Assembly (NCBI GenBank): GCA_014529385.2
Contig: CM043958.1
Span: forward strand, 120,620,817-120,684,816
DNA length: 64,000 nt
Reading direction: 5' to 3'
Source: Adiantum capillus-veneris
Taxonomy: Eukaryota; Streptophyta; Polypodiopsida; Polypodiales; Pteridaceae
In this document: positions 34,247 through 47,572 of the stretch, piece by piece
Layout of the letters: every line of letters starts with the position of its first letter
How positions within the stretch are numbered: the first letter of the stretch is position 1
Notes under the pieces: model-generated
Told to the model about the DNA's origin: nothing
The model's input: only the letters and a program-made list of their open reading frames with translations
Databases searched by the model: none
Translations under genes and position numbers: made by a program

Positions 34247-35085
34247 ATAAATATGGCTATAAGATGCTTTTTTTATTCTAGTGTGTATCTTTCAACATTT
34301 GTATAATTTGATATAGTCTTTTTTTTTTATATAAAAGGTGTGTCAATTTTATGAACACTTGAATGGAGTGCACCCTACTCTAAGGGGACTTCAATGTACT
34401 ATTGGAGTGCATCCTATTGTAAGGGGACTCTGATGTATTGCTAGAGTGCACCCAAATTTTTGGGGACTCATTTTTTATTTGATTGGGGCCTATGTTGGGT
34501 CATATAGTAAAAGAAATTCATTTTTTGTCAATTCATATCGAGGTTGCATTTATTTGGAACTATGAAAGAATTGATGTTTGATGTCAAAATAAAACTTGTA
34601 AGTGTGGATCAGAGAATTCATGGACTTTAAATATGTGAGAGGGATCTTTTTCTTGGGCACAAATGTTTGCTTCAAGAATTTTGTCATTACATACTTTATG
34701 TGAAAGAGTTTTAGAATCTAAAAGACTTTGAAAACAAAACTATGGAATCTAAGTGCATGTATTCTTGAATGGCTTGAAAGTTGATGTATACATGCATGTC
34801 GCCTTGATGAAGATTTAGATCTGACAAGATGGAAAGATATAATTCTTGGACGTTACCTTTGTCAATTTGGTAATAACATATTTAACTTTCTTTTAATATG
34901 GGTGGAAAATATATTATTATGTGCATTTGGAAAATATATTATTATTTGCATATTTAACTTTCTTTTAATATGGGTGGAAAATATATTATTATGTGCATTT
35001 GGAACCTAATTGCTTGACCTTCAAACCAAGATTCCTATGTTATTTTTTCATATACTTTTTTATACTGAATTAAGATTGTGGATGC
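34247..35085. repeat. Downstream of exon C: minisatellite and AT-rich duplication
   Basis: AATAAA overlaps the stop (34246-34251). Three copies of a 38-40 bp unit with GGAGTGCA..CCTA..AAGGGGACT lie at 34365-34475. A 69-bp segment with AACTTTCTTTTAATATGGG is duplicated at about 34880 and 34949. No gene. Confidence 0.7.
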
Positions 35086-36500
35086 AAGGTCCACCACTTG
35101 TTCAAGCTAGATCTAAGAAAGTATATATACTGAGTCTTCAAACTAGTAAACCAAGGGGAGAGAGAAGCAGGGTCCATCACTTGTCCAAGCTCATCTCTAG
35201 ACAACATAGAGAGATGTTATGTCTACTAATTGTCCAATATAGTCATGGAGAAATGATAGAAGGTTGATCCACTTGTCCAACCTATCATCTCTAGTAAAAT
35301 GGGAGGTTTGGCCTTAAGATTCACCATGTAACCAACATATACTTCATTGTATTATGAAGAGTAGAAAAGAAAAGCTCCACCACTTGTCTAAGGTAGTTCC
35401 AAAATCAACATGGAGAGAAGAAAGCTTCACCATTTGTCCAAGATAGGCTCCATTAAAACATGGAAAACCTCATATATGTTGTACATGGAAGCTTTTTTCC
35501 AAGGTCCACCACTTGTCCAAGCTAGGATCCATTAAAACATGGATAGAAACAAGGCTCCACAACTCGTCCAACCTTTATAGCTGCAAAGTGTACCGGTTGT
35601 CTAAACTAGGCATGGGAAAATAATAGAAGGTCCACCACTTATCCAATATATTATCTCTAATAGCATGGGAGGTTTGGTCTCAAGATTTAGGAATTGGCTG
35701 ACCTGTATTTCATTGTATTATGATGAATTTGGTTTTAAAGTCAACTACTTATCCAAGCTATAAGTTTATATCTTGAATGGTATTCCTTCCCATCACTTAG
35801 AAAACCAATGATATGTTGTACATGGGAGGGTTTGTTACAAGGTCCACCACTTGTCCAAGCTAGTTTCATTGAAACATGGATGAAGACAAGCTCCACCATT
35901 TGTTAAAGCTAGACTCCATTGAAATCTAGAAAATCCATTCTATGTTGTACATGGGGTTTTTGTTTTAAGGTCCAACACTTGTCCAAGCTAAGATCCATTG
36001 AAACATGGAGTAGAGAAACACTCCACCACTTGTCCAAGCTAGGCAACATTGATAGTAGTTGGTTTATTTTGAAGATCCACCACGTGTCTAAGCTAACTCT
36101 ATTGAAACATAGAGAGAAGCAAAGGTCCACCAACTGTTCAAGCTAGGCTCCATTGAAACATGGACAGAAGCAAGCTCCACCATTTCTCCAAGATAGACTC
36201 CATTGAAACATGGAGAGAATCAAAGGTCCACCATTTCTCCAAGCCAAGATCTAGTTGTCCAACCTATAAGGTTATATCTTAAATGGTAATCTTTCTAATC
36301 ACTTGGAATACCCATGATATGTTTTACATGGGGGTTTTGTTCCAAGATCACCACTTGTCCAAGCTAACTCTATTGAAACATAGAGAGAAGCAAAGGTCCA
36401 CCACTTGTCCAAGCTAGTCTCCATTGAAACAAGGAGAGAAGAAAGCTCCATCATTTCTCCAAGATAGGCTAGCATGGATAAGTGCACCTTGAAACCAACC
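35086..36500 (-). repeat. Second inverted satellite block
   Basis: AAGGTCCACCACTTGTCCAA-type motifs on the minus strand, beginning with another copy (35095-35260) of the segment at 29235 and, inverted, 20430-20590. Diverged units follow to about 36470. Confidence 0.85.
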
Positions 36501-38640
<2,140 letters not shown>

Positions 38641-38664
38641 AAATTTCCTCTTGGAAAATTTTCC

Positions 38665-38886
38665 CAAACAGTGCTCTCTCTCTCTCTCTCCAGACTTGTC
38701 ACACTCTCTCTCTCTTCTTCTCTGTCTTCTTCCTGACCGTTGTCAGTGGTCGGGTACCCTCTCCCCATCGTCGCCCACACACGAAGGCTGAGTAGATGTG
38801 TGCTTGATGGTGTGCCTACTGCCGGCAGTGCCAATCATCTCTCTCTCTGTTACACACACACACAGAGGCTGTGCGCCACAGGCCAT

Positions 38887-38949
<63 letters not shown>

Positions 38950-39019
38950 CAGATGCTTGCACAATGCAAACAGTACATGCGAGGCAAAAAGGCTGCAGTT
39001 TGGGACTCCGGGCAAGACT

Positions 39020-39109
<90 letters not shown>

Positions 39110-39150
39110 ACACACTCACACACACATACACACACACACACACACACATG
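38665..39150. repeat. CT/CA microsatellites
   Basis: Short CT tracts near 38672 and 38705, a (CT)n-(CA)n block at 38890-38946 and a longer one at 39020-39148. Same compound structure, on the other strand, as 9337-9530 (there CA then GA). Confidence 0.95.
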
Positions 39151-39465
39151 GCCTGTCAAGACTCAAGACCGAAAGGGGGTTGAAACAGCGTTGCAGTCCA
39201 TGCGAAGCTTTGAGGAATCGACACGTGGAGACCTTCTCCTTCCTCCAAAATCTCAAGCTGCATAATAGAAGTATAGAAATAAACGAGGTCGACAAGTAAG
39301 TGAAATAGACACTCCTGTTGCCCTCACTTCTGTATTATTTTTGGACGCTTTGTCATCTGAGCGGCAACAACAAGGCTTAGCAGCACTGTATCAGTCCATT
39401 ACCAGTTCAAGATACCAACCACGAATCAACGATATCCTCTCTCTATTCATGAGACCAACGAGCGA

Positions 39466-40302
39466 TATTTGGGCATAAAAGAGGCAGATATTATAATTAC
39501 AGATGAGCTATCCATGTTAACTTAAACGACTTTTGACCTTATCATAAGACAAAATATCAATGTAACAAGCAATAAATTGGCAGATCCCTTCAACAAAAAA
39601 TGCGTTCTCTTGCTCGATGATCTTGCCCAACTACCCCCAGTTTGTAGTCACGCATGGGAGCTTTGTAACACATGTCATATGACAAGCCCGTTCTACTGGT
39701 TGCATGCAACTTTGTACAAGATGTCATGCTCTATAAGACATGCAACAGACCCTAAATTTCTTCAGTTCCTCACTATTTTTTGTGAAACAAAACCGGTCAT
39801 ATATGAGATCAATTGTACCTTGGATGCATGTATTATAGATGAAGTGCATGTGTGTGACTACATCAACAACTCTACTACAATAATTTGTACTCGCATGTCG
39901 GACGTCCAACACTATAACAACCTTGCCTTGAATAAATTGTACAATCAAATTGACATTACAAAACTTGAAATGAAGACGAACACAGGTAACATAAATGTCC
40001 TTCAATAGTGGCTCCTAGATCCTAAGTTCACTGAGCTGGATTCAATTGCAATCTGCATGCATTGTATGATCATTGAAAATATCGACTTGACAACGGGTGC
40101 GGCAAACGGTGCAACATGCATTGTCGATGCCATAACACAGAACACAGAAGGTGAAGTTACATGTATCATTGTCCTCATTCAGTGTATTGGGAATAACTAC
40201 AAAAGAAGAAAGGAAAAACAAACAACTATAAAACACACTCGTAATTCACCTTCAAAAATGCGAGCCGACGTGTTGCGCTATCAACCATTCAATGAAAAAT
40301 AA
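39466..40302 (+). pseudogene. PIF1/Helitron-type helicase relic
   Basis: KEADIIITDELSMLT (Walker B, DE box), then after one TAA, CVLLLDDLAQLPPV (family pattern GDFRQLPPV), a central region with SCSIRHATDPKFLQFL, and after a TAG, MIIENIDLTTGAANGATCIV (family end LxNLDxxxGxxNGT). This is the C-terminal two thirds of a PIF1 helicase. The Walker A part is missing; CA repeats and unknown DNA lie upstream. Such relics in plants usually come from Helitrons, but no Rep motif or Helitron end was found. Confidence 0.75.
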
Positions 40303-41287
40303 TTTTTTTGAAATACTTTCTGTTTGCAAGAATTTACATGTAGCATGTATACTAGAAAAAAACCATTCATTTGTAGACATAGTGGTACAACCTGGCTTGG
40401 ATATAATTTCAATTGTAACCACCCCTATAATCTCTAGTAATTGATGCACTTAACTTTGTCTCCTCCCATGAACATTATAGCATTTTTCAAGTGTATATCC
40501 ATTTCACTCAATGCCGTCCTTCCTAAATTAGCCTTGCTCTTGTTCCCTTCAGTGCTAGCTACTAAAAGTCAATTTGCATATGTCTTGTTATATTCTATAG
40601 ATGCTATATAGCAAGGCCCACCAAGCAAGACTAGTTTAGGGAAAGGGCTCATTCTAGAATGTAGATTGGTGAGTTCAATCATGGGTGTTGGTTGTGGCCT
40701 GCACAGGAGCATGAGAAGCTGAATTTTAGAATGCCAGATAACGCATATTTGAAGATTCCATCTAATGTGAGTGAAGTGGAGCGGGCGGTCCGACCCCCTT
40801 GTTAGTAGGGTTACTAATGTCCTATTGAATGCATTAGACTATTTCCTTGATAAGAGAACTATGTGAGTTGTGCTTTGTGGCGTGCGGATTCATGGTGTCG
40901 GCAACGCCACATGTAGTGAGGTCCGGATGAAGGATCGTGATCCATGCTGTAGACTAATGATGAACCCCGACGAGGCGATGTCAGAAGCTAAAGCCGATGT
41001 TAAGGGGGGGTTGTCTTGGATCCCTTTGTGCAGAACTCATATTTTTTTTCGTTGTGGAAGGATGCCTGAGCTCAATCCTAATATATCTGGCCTCATGACT
41101 ATATAGATTCCATAGGTGCTATGTTGGGCAGGCAGTTATTTTCATGCCAAAACTGCAACGGGTTAGATCGGTCTTGGACATAAAGTGTGTATTCTGTGGA
41201 GCATGAGTAAGCTAGTTCCCATGTATTTGGATTTGGGTATGGGCACTAGGAAGTTTTTGTGCTTTTTGACAGAAGTTAGCTTTCTCC
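40303..41287. other. Degenerate sequence upstream of the CCHC-like ORF
   Basis: Only short frames. A piece at 40870-41106 (SEAKADVKGGLSWIPLC) has no family I can name. It may be the eroded N-terminal part of the ORF that follows. Confidence 0.35.
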
Positions 41288-41788
41288 TTGTTCTCAAATG
41301 CCTGCTACAAATGTTGTAGAATTAGGCACTTTGCTAGGGACTTCCACGAGGTGGAGATTAACCACAATCCAATGTTTAGGACTACTTGGAGGGAAATTAC
41401 CAAGGAGGTCAGGCCTTCTGTCGCAGACGACCCCATGTTGGAAGGTGATACCAGTGAACGGAACCAATCTTGCAAAGAGGCCAATGAACGGGACCGATCT
41501 CGCAAAGAGGCGGCCAAAGTGATAGGTTGCCCATCAGTGGAGATGCAAGAGGAATCAGTCGCACCAATCGGACCCTCTAGCATTGAGTCAAGCAAAGAAA
41601 TTGTGAGCTTGTCAACTGAGATGCAAGATAAACCAAAGTCGCTTCTTAATCCCAATATAAAGACGCTGATTGATTCTAGTCAACCTGGCTCAAATACAAG
41701 TGGAGTTCAAGACCTTGAGCTAGATCTCATCAACCATGTTGCTCCTGTCTCGAAGATTATGACCAGCACTGCTAGTTTGTTGAAATGA
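41288..41788 (+). pseudogene. Gag/ORF1-like ORF with a damaged CCHC knuckle
   Basis: 166 codons starting ACYKCCRIRHFARDFHE, close to the LINE ORF1/gag knuckle pattern CxxCGxxGHxxxxC, but with the Gly replaced and the last Cys as Phe. The rest is Ser/Glu-rich and of no known fold, with a repeated NERDRS-like stretch. Likely a fossil of a retroelement RNA-binding protein. Confidence 0.45.
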
Positions 41789-42135
41789 AAAAAGAAAAAG
41801 AAAAAGTAATTCTAGTTTTCTCTTCTCTATGCATTGGCTTCACGGTTACGGGATGTGCCATGGCAAGGCTATCTCCTTGGTGGCAACCCCAAGTCTGTTG
41901 ATAATGGTCACGAGGTGAATTTGGGGAAAAAAAGTTGTAAATTTAGTCTTAGGTCTAGGTTGCACAATGGGGTTTAAGATTAACACTTAGGTTTCTTTCA
42001 TTGCTAGTTTGCTTAAGGAGAAGGAAAAGAAAAAGTGACATTTGTTGTTTCTCCTTTTGGCGATGCGTTGGCTTGGTGGTCAAGGGGTGTGCTATGGTAG
42101 GGCTATCTCCTTGGTGGCAATCCCAAGATAATCTT
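41770..42135. repeat. Two tandem copies of a 231-bp unit
   Basis: CTGCTAGTTTG...AAGAAAAAG...GGCTATCTCCTTGGTGGCAA occurs at 41770-41905 and again at 42001-42135, diverged by roughly 15 percent by eye. Confidence 0.7.
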
Positions 42136-42189
42136 GCTTCCTCTCTGCTTTTCACAAATATAGGGTGGCGCCCTTTATCAGCTGATGTA

Positions 42190-42330
42190 TTTGATTTATT
42201 TTTCAAGTTTTTACATTTTTCTCTATTTTGGGACAAAATTTCTCTTTTTCCCCCTTGTTCTCAACCGGCATTTTAGAAATTGAAAACGACACGATATTAA
42301 GTTGACACATTTTTCTCAAACACATATGGT
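42190..42330 (-). repeat. Inverted copy of the 38.1/38.5-kb repeat
   Basis: Reverse complement reads GAGAAAAATGTGTCAACTTA, then ATATCGTGTCGTTTTCAATT and GTAAAAACTTGAAAAATA, matching 38510-38640 and 38110-38240. Confidence 0.75.
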
Positions 42331-42382
42331 CCATTAACATGTCAAATGTGTTCTAATAATCACTCAATTTATTACCAAAAAA

Positions 42383-42445
42383 AATGTTGCCTTCTTGAGG
42401 CCATTGCACCTTTTTTTGTTGCCTTCTTGAGGCCATTGCACCTTG
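42383..42445. repeat. Short direct duplication
   Basis: GTTGCCTTCTTGAGGCCATT plus GCACCTT occurs twice with about 36-bp spacing. Confidence 0.85.
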
Positions 42446-42599
42446 TCTTTTTTTTGGGGTAGTACTCACAATATATATATCCACTCACTATTGTGAGTTT
42501 TGCAAAATAAATAAATAAAAAGGTTGTAGATTATAATGACGTACAAAGGTCAGCTTTTACTTTTTGAAATAAATGTGCCTCATCCATGGTCACACCTCA

Positions 42600-43115
42600 T
42601 GACTAATTGACACCCCACTTGTTAGGTGGGATCAATGGTCCCAAAGATGTGTCGCAAATGGGATTGGATGTCCACCGTTCGATTTGCGATCAACTCGCAA
42701 GTGAACAATTGATCCGACCTAAAACGAACTACAAGTAAGCTTCATACGATCCTAAAGTGAACGCTAAGTGAACCCATAGATCTCAAAGTGAATGCATGAA
42801 CACATTGTGAGTTCGTGTCTCCCATCTGAACATCAAGTGAACCCAAGGATATCCATGTGAACTGTATGTAATCCAAATGTAATCACAAAGTGAACTCCCC
42901 CACCCCCCATTTTTTTTTCATATCAATCTTAGTTGACACCACCATTTTAATTAGTGCGCGATAGCTTAATGGTAGTGAAATGGTGAGGGTTCAAACTCAA
43001 GGAGGTCACAATGGGGGTGCTTATTTGATTCACTTAAAAGATCGATGGTGCAGATCAATCGGATGAACACTTACCATCGATCCCACATGAAAAGGGGGGT
43101 GCCAATAAGCCCCAT
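42600..43115. mobile_element. Fold-back (MITE-like) element with Pol III-type boxes
   Basis: The ends are imperfect inverted repeats: CACCCC..GTGGGATCAATGGT at the left and ACCATCGATCCCAC..GGGGTG at the right, extending weakly to about 100 bp. Near the right end TAGCTTAATGGTAG (42962-42975) resembles a tRNA A box and GGGTTCAAACTC (42988-42999) a B box. The interior has several AAGTGAAC repeats. No protein. It could be a MITE, or a SINE caught between inverted repeats. Confidence 0.45.
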
Positions 43116-43546
43116 GGGTCACTCGTACACAAGCTATTTGTCTTATATGTAACTAGGCAAGCCCTTTTGTAAGTATGCCGATTTTGGCATAGTTGCATCA
43201 ATAACATCTTACTACTAACTATGCTTTGCATGACAACATCCTTATTTTGTAGATACTCCTATAAGAATTTGCAACTTGGTCCTTTGTGCTTCATACCTCC
43301 AAGGTTGTGGGCTCAAGTGTTCTTGGCACACATAAGTAAACGCAGGACGATTCTTCATTGTTTATTCAATTTTAGTGATCCCCTTCCTAGGATGGATCAC
43401 ATGATCACAGTGATCATTCTTCTCTAGCAAGATGCCTCCACTTCGGTTTGGGATATGCCTATTCTTGGTGACCCTTACCCGGCCCAATACATGGTTAATT
43501 TTTGAAGGGTAAAAACTTGATTTGCATTACAAATTTCAAGTCAAAG

Positions 43547-43660
43547 ATGGATGCTTGGTAGAAGAATGGGACTTGGGACTTAGTGCCCTTGTCAAAAGTG
43601 AAGGATGCTTTGTTGTGTAAATGGGTTTACAAGTTAAAAATTACACCCAATCTAGGTTAC
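43547..43660 (+). pseudogene. Ty1/copia reverse transcriptase scrap
   Basis: Reads MDAW-stop-KNGTWDLVPLSKVKDALLC followed by KWVYKLKI, the N-terminal RT block of copia elements (NxTWxLVxLPxxxxxxxxKWVYKxK). Cut off at about 43660. Confidence 0.75.
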
Positions 43661-44412
43661 ATGATTCGTTATTCGACATTCGTTTTATTCGTGAATAATG
43701 GTCGATTAATATGTTCTAAAGATTTATTCGTGCGTATTATTCGTTGCCACGTCAGCTTTTTTCAAGAAAACATTTTACTACTTACATATGGATCGATAGG
43801 CTATCAATCGATACGTTCAATAGGCTTTCGATCAATAATTTAAAGGCGATCTATATGTTTTTGATCGATATAGTAGTAGTATATAAAGCCCAAATTTGCA
43901 TGTTTTAGCTACAATTCCCTTCACCAAAGTGTCTAGTTACCTCCGACATAGAAAGGCTGAGTTGTCAACTTAAAAAATCTTGATTTTTTAGGAAAATATT
44001 TTTTTAATGTTTATAAATTAAAAATAAAATAAATATATAGATTTGCATCACCTATAATTCTTAACAATAGAAGTTATTCTTTAACTCTATTGCTAAGTCT
44101 AAATAAAGTACTCTAAGCAATAAAGACTATACTTTTAGCTCAACTTATTTAAGAATAGATAAATAAATAATTCTACGCATTAGAAGCTACTTTTCTAGCT
44201 ATAGTACGAATGTATAATTCTAAAAATTAGAAGCTATAATCTTAACTCTATTTGTTTTAGAATAGATACTAAAAGTGATATTTGATGGTTAAAATCTATC
44301 ATAGCTATAATATGTGCACAGATATAGTGTTAATTCATACATTTTGGAACATATACACATACATATAGGGTCTTTTGGTTGTCATGAACAAATGTTCTTA
44401 CCTCCATAAAGA
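43661..44412. other. AT-rich DNA without recognised features
   Basis: Runs of ATTCGT and GATCGAT-like words (43665-43860) and AT-rich repeats containing TAGAAGCTA and TCTATTG words. No gene. Confidence 0.4.
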
Positions 44413-44610
44413 CATAGAATAGGTCCACTTAGTGCCTCTTAGATGTTATGAGATGATTCTATCACTTCCAAGTGAGGTTTAAGGTATGAAGTAGGATTCA
44501 CTTGGTTGCATAGAATAGGTCTACTTAGTGCCTCTTGGTTGTTATGAGATGATTCTCTTACTTCCAAGTGAGGTTTAAGGTATGAAGTAGGATTCACTTG
44601 GTTGTTATCG
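44413..44610. repeat. Two tandem copies of a 96-97 bp unit
   Basis: CATAGAATAGGTCCACTTAG...GTATGAAGTAGGATTCACTT at 44413 and again from 44509. Weaker related CACTTGGTTG(T)..TCTTACCTC units go on to about 44880. Confidence 0.85.
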
Positions 44611-45029
44611 AGCTTGTGCTCTTACCTCTAAGTGAATATGGTGGATTACCTATAGAATTCACTAGGTTGTGATCGAGCGAAAGATCTTACCTCCTAGTGA
44701 ATATTATTCATGCATAGTACTTAGGAGTCACATGGATGTTGTCGACCTCAGTTATTTTAGGGTCAATTGGTTGTGTTTGAGCAGTAGCTCCTATCTCCAA
44801 CAGAAATAAATAGTGGAATGTGAGATGACTCCATCGCTCATCTAGGTTGTCTTGAGCAAACGCTCTTTACCACCTAGTAGCCAAGAATGATATATCCATT
44901 GGTGATCTTCCCTAAAATATTATCTTAACACTATTCATTCATCATTTTAATTTTGCAAATCATATCTATAACCTTTTATCTTTCTCATTGCTCTATTATG
45001 ATGAAAAATTATAATCATAGTGTATCTAT

Positions 45030-46090
45030 TGATTGTAGGATATATTTTGTTGAGGTCAAAAAGCATGGTGCGAGGAAAAGAGTGGTCGTATGTGGAGGAA
45101 AAAGAGAGAGGCAAAAAAATTTCGTTTGTGGAATGAAAACATTGTGGGCATAAGTGGCACGGCAATGCAATTCGCATCAAAGAACATTTATTTGGCACTA
45201 GTCCCAATGTGAAAGAATGTGGAGCACCACGTAACAACATATGGGTCCATTTTGCAGGGTATGTAAACAGATGCAAATAGGCAGGACTTCTTCCTAAGAG
45301 ACAGAAGGGTATGACAGGTGCGTCATCTGTTCAGAAGAAGTAAGTGTAGATCAAGAAGACATGCGAGCTAACCAAGAACCTTAAATGGGAACAACCCGAA
45401 CACCGCAAAGTCCTTCACTTTTTCAAATGGTGCCATGGGAGGGATAGATACAAGTCCCGGGACATCCAGTAGAAACGATACGTCTGGGACTCTACAGGCA
45501 GCATTCAATCAACATGACATGCTCGAATTGCATCTAAAGTGGACATAAGCCTTCATGGCTTGTGGAATCCTATTTAATGTCATAAGAAATACTATTTTCA
45601 AAGATGCCCTAATGTCAATTGCAAAAAACGGATTCATCTATCCTGATTATAATAAAATGCAAATAGAGTATGTGGACAAAGTCAAGAGCAATACAGAAGC
45701 AATTCTCAGGCGAACAGTGCTTGACTTTGTTCCAGCGTTTGGTTGTATCATAGACCTTGACGGATGGACCAACTGTAAAAAAAACCATTGATTAATGTCA
45801 TGGTAATTTGTCCCAAAGGTGCAATGTTTTTGGAGGCCATTGATATCTCATTGAAAGAGAAGACATCTCTCTACTTGACAAAGGTATATGAGCAAGCTAT
45901 TGCTCGACTAGGTGGACTGATGAATGTGACAGCTATTGCTACAGATAATGCTTCAAACTACAAAGGAGCGGGTTTAGCCATTATGGAAAAGCACTCAAAA
46001 ATTACATGGATTGGATGTGCAGCTCACACCCTAAATTTACTCCTAAAGGATGTGGGCAGATTATCATTCATAAAACAGGTTGTAAGATAA
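45030..46090 (+). pseudogene. hAT transposase relic (BED finger, DUF659 and core)
   Basis: A BED-finger remnant (WHGNAIRIKEHLFGTSPN at about 45150-45205) in a broken frame precedes two better frames. 45555-45791 has MACGILFNVIRN and IIDLDGWTNCKK, the DUF659 start with the catalytic-Asp-type DGWT block. 45788-46090 has LDVFLEAIDIS-like sequence, VTAIATDNASNYKGAG and WIGCAAHTLNLLLKDVG, the canonical second Asp and CAAHxLNL motifs of plant hAT transposases. It ends without the C-terminal dimerisation region. Frameshifts and truncation make it non-functional. Confidence 0.85.
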
Positions 46091-47220
46091 AAACGTAAAA
46101 AAGCGTGAGAAACGACTCCAAGTATAGAGAGACAAAAAGAACGGTGGGACGTTGAATATCCTTAAAGTAGGTAGGGATACACGGGGAGGTTAAGGGGTGA
46201 TTTAGGTAGAGAAGATGGGACACCACAAGGGTAGACGAGGTTTCCGCCAAAAGAACCGTGGTGGCCGAGACAAAACCGGGGAGGGAGGGTGTGCGGGGTG
46301 CTGCCAAGCCGGTTGAAGCCGAATCCAAAGTGAGGGTTGTTGGTGGTAATTGCGGAGTATTAAGGTTATCCATTGTAGGGTAAGTGATAAAGTGTGTTGT
46401 CGATGAGGTGGGTTTGGTTAAGAAGTGTGGGCCAAAGTGGAAAAGGGTGTAAAGTGTTGCGTGCAGCAGACCAAACTATACAATGCAAGCTTACCGAAAA
46501 TCAAGCTAAGTCCTCCCGCAAAGGTAGAGGAATTGAAGCTCTATTGGAGTAGGGTGACTTTTAGGTGAGTGGGAAATAAATCCATTTGAGTTATGGTGAA
46601 AGGTTAGCCACGTAAAGTGTAAGGTTTGCCATAGCCAAGGGAGAACATTGTTGAATGGATTCCTGAAGTAAGTAGTGGAAAGGAGAGCTATGTCGAAGGG
46701 CTTTTCGAAGTGTGTTGTAAAAGGGCGTCGACCTCAGAGCCAAGAGTTCAATCAAGATTTGAAGAAGAGGGTTGTGACGTTGTTAGCGGTCCTCCGTCTT
46801 TAGTGTGTAAAGCATTGCCGATGCACTTTTGCAGTCGGGGTTAGGTGGTGTTGTGGTGTTGCTAAATTAAGCTAGGATGCGCTCCAAACTGCTCCGTGGC
46901 CAGCCCCTGGTAAACTGGTTGTATCGAGTGTGTGGGGTTTAATGTAGACAGGCTTCCAAGGTGGGTGGTGGGGTATACACAGGAAAGAAAGTGGGGCGTT
47001 GTCCTCAGCAGGGTGCCGAGGGTATGCATATGAGTAAAGGACTGAGTTCCGAGAGTGGAGAACCCAACCAAGGATGCTTGATGCAATGTGGCAAGCCTGC
47101 AGGGCAGAAGAACGCAAGGCAAGCGGGGAGGGCTGTCATAGAAGGAGTGCAAGGTAAATATGGTGGAACCAAGAGGAGAAAGCGAGATGAACAGTGCTCA
47201 GCTTGTTTCGAAAAAGGCCT
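46091..47220. other. Anonymous G-rich + strand sequence
   Basis: Minus-strand frames such as 46862-47152 are Pro/Leu/His-rich and featureless. I see no gene, LTR or repeat of note. Confidence 0.4.
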
Positions 47221-47460
47221 TACAAGGTGGGCATGAACCAGGAGAGGCTGAAAATAGGCAGAGCCGGAGGTAGGCAGGAGCGAAGGGGGCTGAGGGCTTA
47301 CAAGGTGAGCATGAACCAGGAGAGGCTGAAAATAGGTAGAGCCGGAGGTAGGCAGGAGCGATGGGGGCTGAGGGATTACAAGGTGAGCATGAACCAGGAG
47401 AGGCTGAAAATAGGCAGAGCCGCCGGGGGTAGGCAGGAGCGAAGGGGGCTGAGGGCGTGA
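47221..47460. repeat. Three tandem copies of a 78-bp unit
   Basis: Unit containing GCATGAACCAGGAGAGGCTG and GGTAGGCAGGAGCGAAGGGG, starting at 47221, 47299 and 47377; the last has a 3-bp insertion (CCG). The length is a multiple of three, so both strands keep open frames of about 26-residue repeats. Confidence 0.9.
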
Positions 47461-47572
47461 GGAGGACCCCACCTACAAGTGTTGAAGCAAGGTGGAGGTG
47501 GTGTTGAGCAGATGGCGCTAGGCAGAAGGTGGATTAAGCAGCGGACATAAAAGCCATAAAAAACTTCCTATG

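Noticed and set aside
14170-36500. CRISPR-like regular repeats
   Set aside because: Repeat-spacer spacing is irregular, spacers are themselves repeated, and the context is a plant genome.
42955-43010. tRNA gene
   Set aside because: A- and B-box-like words are present but too close and no cloverleaf stems or anticodon arm can be formed.
46862-47472. Minus-strand Pro/Leu/His-rich ORFs
   Set aside because: Overlapping frames of similar length on the other strand, tandem repeat content and no recognisable domain.
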